Below, one piece after another: positions 1-6,359 of a stretch of 11,433 nucleotides of DNA. The number at the start of each line of letters is the position of its first letter. Position 1 is the first letter of the stretch. The stretch lies in assembly GCA_036940085.1 (NCBI GenBank), contig JALLBK010001391.1, positions 1 through 11,433 of the forward strand, read 5' to 3'. A program made the translations under genes and the position numbers. The DNA comes from Discostella pseudostelligera. Taxonomy: Eukaryota; Bacillariophyta; Thalassiosirophyceae; Thalassiosirales; Thalassiosiraceae. Below the pieces are notes generated by a model. The model was not told where the DNA came from, made no database searches, and saw only the letters and a list, made by a program, of their open reading frames with translations.

Positions 1-366
1 AAAATTCCACTTATGAATTTCGGACTTTTGGAGGCGGCAAAATACCGGATTACCGGATCTGGTATTTTGAATCAGTACTATTCCTACGTGGGCCTACGTA
101 GCAGTACTACCAGGAGATCCTCCTTCCCGCCAAATTACTATTGCCTCCCGCCAAATTATTACCGTACGTAACACGTGGCATGTGTGTGACGTCACTTCCT
201 TGTACATTTCTACGTAGAAATATGCCGTAGGGCATTTTGCCGGTATTTGGCCACTTTGGAGCCGGTAACCCGCCCCGCCGCGCTCAACTCGAGGCGAACG
301 ACTGTCCAGTAGTAGCCCTCAGCACTGACGACGGTGACATAAAATCGCCCTATCTTCATTGGTAGA
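1..366. other. Non-coding left flank, outside the inverted duplication
   Basis: No open frame of credible length or composition is seen on either strand. The sequence is rich in short palindromes and near-repeats: ACCGGATTACCGGAT around 45, and a near-palindrome built on CCTACGTGGGCCTACGTAG around 83-101 flanked by AGTACT on both sides. It also has several GGCGG/CCGCC motifs. Similarity to the right arm of the inverted duplication starts only near 367, so this is single-copy flank. It could be a promoter region for a gene off the left edge, or a decayed mobile element. Confidence 0.5.
125..220. promoter_or_regulatory. Cluster of E2F-like, G-box, CRE and palindromic motifs
   Basis: Two copies of TCCCGCCAAATTA, at 125-137 and 146-158, are spaced exactly 21 nt apart. 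On the minus strand each reads TTTGGCGGGA, which matches the E2F/DP consensus. They are followed by CACGTG (G-box/E-box, 172-177), TGACGTCA (CRE, bZIP target, 187-194) and the perfect 14-nt palindrome TTTCTACGTAGAAA (207-220). Such a density within 96 nt suggests a regulatory region. E2F orientation is uninformative. The target could be a gene off the left edge or, less likely, the gene starting at 785. CRE-type sites act in CO2/cAMP-responsive diatom promoters, but a role here is inference. Confidence 0.35.
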
Positions 367-550
367 GTTAAAGTATGTTAAACAACATCTGGTGCATGAT
401 ACTCTGTCTTAACGATGAGAGACTATCGCGAAAGGATCTGCATCTAAAAGCGAGGTAAAACCATAGGTAGATAAGGTAGCTTACTGAAATGAGAACTCAA
501 AAGCACGACATTGCGCCACAGTACACCAAGGTGTTGATATTGGGACCGCG

Positions 551-652
551 TGACTCCCACATCTAAATAAACATATCCATGGAAACCGAATGGGAGGTAG
601 GCGTGGACTTGTGAACACTGAACGAGAACCCGAATGGAATTGTGTCAAGACA
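551..652 (+). promoter_or_regulatory. Conserved upstream block of the left acidic-protein gene
   Basis: These 102 nt match the reverse complement of 6094-6195 with only two mismatches, whereas the flanking upstream sequence has many differences and indels. The block ends about 130 nt before the start codon. It contains TCTAAATAAACATATCCATGG and two direct copies of CCGAATGG (586-593 and 630-637). No frame crosses it cleanly in both copies, so conserved promoter or 5'-leader sequence is the simplest reading. A tract of gene conversion is the alternative. Confidence 0.55.
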
Positions 653-784
653 ACATCACCACGACAAGAGAATGAATGATTGTCATCATTCTGCCATTAA
701 AACATTGATCCCCACTCTAGCAATTGTACCAAATAATCAATACCTTACCAATATAATTTGAGCTCACCGACGAAAAGAAGAAAG

Positions 785-2029
785 ATGAAGATTACTCTTT
801 TGCTGATTGTAGCATGGCTGGCCGCAGTTTGTAAGTGATGTTGGCTGGAAGCAATGACTTCGATGGTTGCAATCTCCCCCGCTTTCCATTTTGTTGATTT
901 TTAGATATGTTGTCCTCAACCTTCAAATCATGTCATTCCTAACTTCTCGTGCAGCTGCACACTCCTCTCTCCGGCATCACGAGAGTTCTCTTGAACTTCT
1001 TGAGGACTTCAAGGTATGCTCATCACCCCATAAAATTTCCCCGACAATGCCTGTCGGATCCTTCTCATGATATGCTTACTATGCACAATAAATCTAGGGA
1101 CGTATGCTCAAGAAATCTGGCGACACTGAAGACACTGTACCCTCTAACGATGGAAACGACAACAGAGGAGCATCCGGAGACAATGGTGACGACGGCGGCG
1201 ACAATGACACTAAAAAGTCTAGAGACAACGCTGATGAGGAGGAGGACGACGAGGATGATAGGAAAAAGTCTAGAGACAATGATGATGAGGACGACGACGA
1301 AGATGATGACGACGATGAGGACACCACTACTAGAGCACACCGTCGTGGCCACCAAAGGGGCGGCGACAGAAGGTTCTGTCGTTTCATTGACATTGTCGAT
1401 GACGGTCAGGATTGCCTCGATGACGTTATTGATGCAGTCAACGATTCATTCGAGGGTACCGTAGTGCACGTGGATGATAATTGCAACGATGCCGACGACG
1501 ACGAAGTGACGTGCCTCGAAATATCCGACAGTAATGACTGTAACGAAGTTGTGGATGATGCTTTGGATGAACTGGATGAGTTTTGTATCTCCGACCGCGG
1601 CGACTACTACTTTGGCACTGGAGAGTAAGTTGCCACTAACTACCGTCCTTGTTTCCTTCCATTTTATAGTGTCTTTCACGCTCTTTTCCCGCGCCCTTCA
1701 CTCACAGACGATACACCGGAGATGGATACGACCATCATGATCGGTATTACTACTACCACCCCAGCACAATCAGGTTTGTTGCTTATCAATACTTGCCATC
1801 AACTTTCTCCCCTCTTGTCTTCTGAACGTTTTACTCCTGTGCGCCTGCATTCTACCCTCTATCTCACTCTAGGTACTATTCCACTTGGGACGGTGATGGT
1901 CACAATGGAGACAGACGTTATGGTGACAGGCGCGACGGAGACAGACGCAGTGGCGACAGACGCGATGGTGACACGGGCGGTACCAAAGATACAGACGATA
2001 CTGGCCATTCCAGGGATATGCGACATTAA
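785..2029 (+). CDS. Secreted Asp-rich six-cysteine protein, left copy (284 aa, five exons)
   Basis: Unrecognised family. Proposed exons are 785-830, 955-1013, 1098-1624, 1708-1773 and 1873-2029. All introns are GT-AG (124, 84, 83 and 99 nt), and the exons sum to 855 nt in frame, ending in TAA. The model is supported by matching splice sites and phases in the right copy. Residues 1-17 form a signal peptide with a plausible VSA|H cleavage site. Residues about 44-112 are Asp/Glu/Asn-rich with two KKSRDN units. Residues 115-127 are basic (RAHRRGHQRGGDRR), possibly a processing site. Residues 129-198 hold six cysteines (129, 141, 164, 174, 183, 198) in an acidic domain. The tail has YDHHDRYYYY followed by four xGDRR pentapeptides. 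The second cysteine domain of the right copy is missing. Extracellular cation-binding or cell-wall association is only a guess from charge and secretion. An ATG at 1104 lies inside exon 3 and is GTG in the other copy, so it is not the start. Confidence 0.82.
1212..1313 (+). repeat. Two-unit 51-nt tandem repeat in the acidic stretch
   Basis: AAAAAGTCTAGAGACAA occurs at 1212-1228 and again at 1263-1279, giving a 51-nt (17-codon) period. Each unit encodes KKSRDN followed by a run of Asp/Glu. The right gene has a single unit, so copy number differs between paralogs without breaking the frame. Confidence 0.75.
1904..1963 (+). repeat. 15-nt coding minisatellite, four xGDRR units
   Basis: Codons 1904-1963 encode NGDRR, YGDRR, DGDRR and SGDRR in tandem, then pass into DGDTGG. 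The right gene has only one degenerate unit (DGDKR) before the same DGDTG sequence. The repeat therefore expanded in the left copy or contracted in the right one. Confidence 0.8.
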
Positions 2030-2874
2030 AGGACCCCGTCCCCCACACGTTGGCACCCGAAGCAATAACGTCGCAACGCAATATTGATATTGGCAAATCT
2101 TGATAGTGAACCATGTTTGAAGAGAATCAATTCGATCATTTGAGGACAACACAAGATTGCTTGTTTCCTCCTGTTTTCCACTCAAAGCACTTTTCGCCAT
2201 GCATCGTCAGGATATGATGTTTTCTCCTTCATTGTTACCCACGATAATTGGACAAGAATCATTCAATAGAGAAGGAGCAAATGACCCACATCAAGTACAG
2301 TGTTCGGATGGATCCGGCTTGTTTGTTTGCGACCCTTGTCTCTGTCTCCGTATACATTGAATCCTCACATGAACGGAGCGCCCCTCCAATTGTATTTGCC
2401 CACCCCCATTAAGTTAGAATAGATAATGATTTGCCATTTCAATTGAAAGTAGACCCGATAAATGTATGAATGCAATTGTCTATCAAAGTAGAAGACGCCT
2501 TCGCCTGCACAAAAGCTCTCTACATGCACGACTTTCAGCATGTATTGGTCCGCAAACAAGTTTATCAGGTGCCGGTTCGAGTCATCACCACATATGAAGT
2601 GCTGCTTCGCAGACTCTCGTTTGAAAGGTAGTAATCATAAGTTAGGAGGGACAGTAGTTATTGTGAAATAGTATATGATGGAGACATGCATACGCTTGAG
2701 GTAATGATGCGGATGAGCGGGGGCGCTTGACAAATAAATAATACACTACAATAATATATCAAGATAATAATACACACCTATTCTACATTTGTAGGTGGTC
2801 TCCCCATCCGTAGCTGAAGACTGAAGGTGCTCAATGTCAACGCGGCATTCAACTTCTGTCTGATTTAGCACAAC
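2030..2874. other. 3' flank of the left gene, no further gene seen
   Basis: The first roughly 130 nt after the stop resemble the flank of the right gene, including TTGGCACCCGAAGCAAT and TCATTTGAGGACAACACA, so they are probably 3' UTR. Further on, homologous blocks alternate with indels. Open frames here are short and not conserved in frame in the other arm. From about 2700 the sequence is A/T-rich (ACAATAATATATCAAGATAATAATACAC). Confidence 0.5.
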
Positions 2875-3026
2875 AAGGTCAGGCGAGGTCTCTGAAGACA
2901 GTGACCTAAATGTGCTTATTCACTGCCGAGGACGACATGGCAAAGGCAGAGGCGGTTGGCATTAATGGTGAGGGTACTAATACGCGTTTGGAGACCCAAA
3001 TACAAATAAAGAGCAGTGTGGGGGTG
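2875..3026 (+). repeat. Perfect inner inverted repeat, left arm (152 nt)
   Basis: It is identical over all 152 nt, as read by eye, to the reverse complement of 3380-3531. Just outside it, the arms differ immediately (a 6-nt and a roughly 18-nt indel plus substitutions between about 2811 and 2874). Just inside, similarity stops at 3027. On the plus strand an ATG at 2910 opens 65 codons that run past the repeat. This is too weak to call a gene. Confidence 0.95.
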
Positions 3027-3379
3027 ACGCGACGTTGGCGGCTGGCGGCGTCAGCCATTAGCCTCCGTCGGAGGAGCGCCGACGTAGAACCAGCCGTCGA
3101 AACATAAGCATTCGATTACCATAGCTAGCTGGGGCTGATAATCTATCTGTGGGTGTAATTTCATGGCCGTGCGTCGATGGGAAGGTGGTGATAGGGATAT
3201 GGTAGGGGGTACCATATCGTAGGGGCATCGTCGGCCGCCATACTGCATTCTGGTTCTGTGTGTTGGTGGGCGTGGTGGCCCGGCGGGGTCAAAGTTTTGT
3301 TTGAGTTGTTTGCTACTCCTAAGTCACAGGCAGGCACCAACCATGCCCTGCCGCCCATGGCCCCACCCCTTCCCTACGC
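3027..3379. other. Unique 353-nt spacer at the centre of the inverted duplication
   Basis: No similarity between its two halves and no convincing gene were seen. It has G/T-rich stretches, for example GGTAGGGGGTACCATATCG around 3202-3220, and C-rich sequence towards 3379. It would be the loop of the hairpin if the 152-nt arms pair. Confidence 0.6.
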
Positions 3380-3531
3380 CACCCCCACACTGCTCTTTAT
3401 TTGTATTTGGGTCTCCAAACGCGTATTAGTACCCTCACCATTAATGCCAACCGCCTCTGCCTTTGCCATGTCGTCCTCGGCAGTGAATAAGCACATTTAG
3501 GTCACTGTCTTCAGAGACCTCGCCTGACCTT
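3380..3531 (-). repeat. Perfect inner inverted repeat, right arm (152 nt)
   Basis: Reverse complement of 2875-3026 without a visible mismatch. In this arm the open frame shared with the left arm meets a stop just after the repeat (GTGGCGTAG), so the frame is not preserved beyond it. Confidence 0.95.
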
Positions 3532-4612
3532 GGAAGTTGAATGCCGCGTTAACATTGAGCACCTTCAGCTACCAAAGGGGAGGCCGCATATCAATGTGGA
3601 ATGGAAGGTGTGTGTTATTCTTTAGAGATATACCTATATGTCAAACGACCCCACTCATCTGCATCTCCTCAAAAACATGTATCCGTCAAATATCATTATC
3701 AACATCATCGTAGCCATACATTATCAATCCAAATACCAAAATGGAGGGAGAATAATTCGAGCGCTACAATATCCCTCGGGGGGGGAGGTTCTGGACAAAA
3801 CTTCAAAGACGAGAGAGAGTGTGTGTTCATTTCATGCATCACTACCATCTCCATCTTCTTTAACTGGCCATCATCGACACATGGGCACATGGACCGGGGG
3901 GGGGGCGGCACACAATCTTTTCGGCGAATGAAATAATTGTGTTACTAAATATTCTACACCTACATCCGTTTCCTGTTTGGGATGCGACCGCGTGATGAGT
4001 GTGTGCATCAGTAGAAGCTCAACATGTTTCAGCAAGAGTCAGACCACGCACTGGTGATGTTGATACGTTCCTCCTTACAACCTCTTCAGCTCTCTTGCCT
4101 GCCACAATTCTGTCGTCGCTATTATCGCTCAAGAGAGAATTGCGAAGTACGAATTTGATGATGATTCAAACGGCACCTGATAATTACTCGCGGACCAATC
4201 GATATTGCATTCAGAGATTTTATTGGGTCTACATTCAATGCAGATGGCAAATCATTTTTTATACGTTCTATTCTAACTTCATGGCGGTGGGCAAATACAA
4301 TACGGGGGGCGATCCGTAAACGGAGAAAGCAGACAGGGTCGTAATATCAAGCCGGATCCATTCGAACACTGTTTATGATTTTGGGGTTGCTCCTTCTCTG
4401 AAACCATTCTTGTCCAAATTATCGTGGGTTACCATGGGGGAGCAAACCAATTTGCATGGTGAGAAGTGATCTGAATGGATAACAAGGAGGAAACATGCAC
4501 TGTTGTGTTGTCCTCAAATGAACGAATCTTCAAACATGGTTTTCTAAAAAGATTTGCCAATATTGCGTCGCGACATAATTGCTTCGGGTGCCAAGCTGAG
4601 GGGTTTAGTCCT
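3532..4612. other. 3' flank of the right gene, no further gene seen
   Basis: The counterpart of 2030-2874 but about 236 nt longer. The extra sequence lies mainly between about 3660 and 4130. It includes G-homopolymers at 3778-3785 (8 nt) and 3896-3905 (10 nt), and a GAGAGAGTGTGTG tract near 3811-3823. Blocks such as 4195-4300 (GGTCTACATTCAATG, GGCAAATCATT, TTCTATTCTAACTTCATGG) match the left arm near 2380-2460. No frame is conserved between the two arms. Confidence 0.5.
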
Positions 4613-5952
4613 TTAATGTCGCAAATCCCTGGAATGGCCAGTATCGTCTGTGTCTTTGGTGTCGCCTGTGTCACCATCGCGTTTGTCGCCATCGTGTCCA
4701 TCACGGTGCCCAGTAATGTGAATCCTAGAGAGAACGAGAGGGGGGTAGTAGAATAGAGGCACGGAGAAGTAAAGTGATCAGTGGGGACAGTAGAGAATGT
4801 GGATTGAAAGTCTAGATTTTCAACAAACCTGATTGTGTTGGGGTAGTACCCGTCATGATGGTCGTATCCGCCTCGGATTTCACTGCTACATTTATTGCGA
4901 GTGTACCTCACGAAGGCATCACTCAGATCGTGGCAGTCATCCTCATCCTCGGGTATCATGAGGCACAAGTTCCCATGGCAGCGGTCGTCCAAGTATACGA
5001 GAGTATCGTCATGGAATTCGTCTTCAATTGCTCGGGCAACGTCTTCTAAGCATTCATGGCCATCATCAAAGAGGGTAATTTCATCGCAATGGTTTGTAAG
5101 GCGGATAATGCCATCTCGGCTGTATAGGAAGAGTGCGTGAGAGATGCAATCAAAATATACAGAACTGAGGCAATATAGTTTGTGGTAACTTACTCGCCAT
5201 CGCCAAAGTTGAAGCCGTCGTCATGGGTACAAAACTCATCCAGTTCATCCAAAGCATCATTCACAACTTCGTCGCAGTCATTACTGTCGGATATTTCGAG
5301 GCACGTCACTTCATCGTCGTCGGCATCGTTGCAATTTTCATCCAAGTGCACTATGGTTCCCTCGAATGAATCGTTGACCGCATCAATAACGTCATCGAGG
5401 CAATCATGACCGTCATCGACAATGTCAATGAAACGACAGAACCTTCTGTCGCCGCCCCTTTGGTGGCCACGACGGTGTGCTCTAGTAGTGGAGTCTCCAT
5501 TGTGATCGTCCTCGTCATCGTCCTCATCATCATCGTTGTCTCTAGACTTTTTAGTGTCATCGTCGCCTCCTCGGTCATTGCCGTCGTTTTGAGTATTATC
5601 GTTAGAGGGTCCAGTTCCGTCAGTATCGTCAGATTTCTTGAGCACACGTCCCTAGAATTCATTATGAATATGCATAGCATGAGAAGGATCCGGCAGGCAT
5701 TGTCGGGGGATATTGATGGGGTGATGAGCATACCTTGAAGTCCTCAAGAAGTTCAAGAGAACTCTCGTGATGCCGGAGAGAGGAGTGTGCAGCTGCACGA
5801 GAAGTAAGGAATGAATTGATCCAAAGGTTGAGGACAAAATCAACAAAACGGAAAGCGGGCGAGATTGCATCCATCGACGTCATTGTTTCCAGCCAACATC
5901 ACTTACAAGCCGCGGCCAGCCATGCTACAATCAGCAATAGAGTAATCTTCAT
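4613..5952 (-). CDS. Secreted Asp-rich protein with two six-cysteine domains, right copy (321 aa, five exons)
   Basis: Paralog of the gene at 785-2029, same family, function unknown. Exons in coding order are 5952-5907, 5792-5734, 5651-5194, 5119-4829 and 4724-4613. Introns are GT-AG (114, 82, 74 and 104 nt), and the exons sum to 966 nt in frame. The signal peptide ends in ASA|H. Exon 2 is identical to that of the left copy over 59 nt. The acidic stretch has one KKSRDN unit, then the same RAHRRGHQRGGDRR segment. Cysteine domain 1 has Cys 107, 119, 142, 152, 161 and 176. Exon 4 adds domain 2, with Cys 199, 211, 235, 240, 250 and 265. Spacings of 11 and 14 residues at the two ends are the same in both domains, and both contain DDGH(D/E)CL(D/E)DV. 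The tail is short (HDGDKRDGDTG). Domain 2 is clearly diverged from domain 1, so the two-domain form is probably ancestral. Its start is about 400 nt downstream of the P4H gene end on the same strand, with its own conserved upstream block. Confidence 0.84.
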
Positions 5953-6093
5953 CTTTCTTCTTTTCGTCGGTGAGCTTAATTTATTAACTTATTGCGGTAA
6001 TGTATTGATTGTTTGGTGCCATTGCATGAGATAGGGATCAATGTTTTATGGGAGAATGATGACAATCATTCAATCACTTGTCATGGTGATAGA

Positions 6094-6195
6094 TGTCTTG
6101 ACCCAATTCCATTCGGGTTCTCGTTCAGTATTCACAAGTCCACGCCTACCTCCCATTCGGTTTCCATGGATATGTTTATTTAGATGTGGGAGTCA
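6094..6195 (-). promoter_or_regulatory. Conserved upstream block of the right acidic-protein gene
   Basis: Inverted counterpart of 551-652, with 100 of 102 positions the same as read by eye. It lies about 140 nt upstream of the start at 5952 and inside the interval between this gene and the P4H stop. Closer to the start, the AATGATTGTCATCATT palindrome-like element is also shared by both copies. Confidence 0.55.
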
Positions 6196-6359
6196 ATGCG
6201 GTTCCGATCATGCATCTGAGTTCTCATCGCAGTCACCTAAAGGTAAACTACCTCGCTTTTTAGATGCAGATCCTATCGCACTTATCTCATCGTTAAAGTC
6301 TCAAGAGGGTCATGAACAAGTCATATCGTTTATTAGACTTTAACTAGTGTTAATAACTG

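Larger units (their letters stand above)
367..3026 (+). repeat. Left arm of a large imperfect inverted duplication
   Basis: This arm matches the reverse complement of 3380-6344. The match begins at GTTAAAGT (367-374), which pairs with ACTTTAAC (6337-6344). It continues through the promoter, all five exons, the introns and the 3' flank, up to the perfect inner repeat ending at 3026. Similarity is very high in the upstream block and in exons 1-3, lower in the 3' flank, and interrupted by indels. It contains the gene at 785-2029. Because the arms differ by substitutions and indels, this is a real old duplication rather than an assembly echo. Confidence 0.9.
3380..6344 (-). repeat. Right arm of the large imperfect inverted duplication
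   Basis: Inverted copy of 367-3026, about 300 nt longer. The extra length comes from the additional cysteine domain in exon 4 (roughly 225-240 nt) and extra 3'-flank sequence, partly offset by shorter repeats. It carries the gene 4613-5952. The outer edge at about 6344 lies about 15 nt from the last base of the P4H stop codon (6360-6362). Confidence 0.9.

Noticed and set aside
1065..1393. Minus-strand frames rich in Ser or Val opposite exon 3 of the left gene
   Set aside because: They are shadows of the GAT/GAC/GAG-rich acidic coding repeat; the sense frame has matching splice structure in the paralog.
1904..1963. CRISPR-like array
   Set aside because: The 15-nt units are contiguous, have no spacers and lie in frame within a coding exon.
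2910..3107. 65-codon frame starting in the perfect inner repeat
   Set aside because: In the mirror arm the same frame stops just beyond the repeat, and there is no recognisable domain; kept only as a remark.
2875..3531. A complete transposon with terminal inverted repeats
   Set aside because: No transposase frame is present and no clear target-site duplication was seen; similarity between the flanks continues outward as part of the larger duplication.
4429..4992. A single 187-residue minus-strand frame starting inside exon 4 of the right gene
   Set aside because: Its first part is real exon-4 sequence, but it then reads through intron 4 and continues in a shifted frame; the spliced model matches the left gene.
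5406..5738. Val/Ile-rich plus-strand frame that looks membrane-like
   Set aside because: It lies antisense to the acidic exon of the right gene, and its composition follows from the complementary codons.
6041..6343. Plus-strand frame of 100 codons between the right gene and the P4H gene
   Set aside because: The matching sequence in the left arm has a stop right after the start (ATG TTT TAA), so the frame is not conserved while the DNA is.
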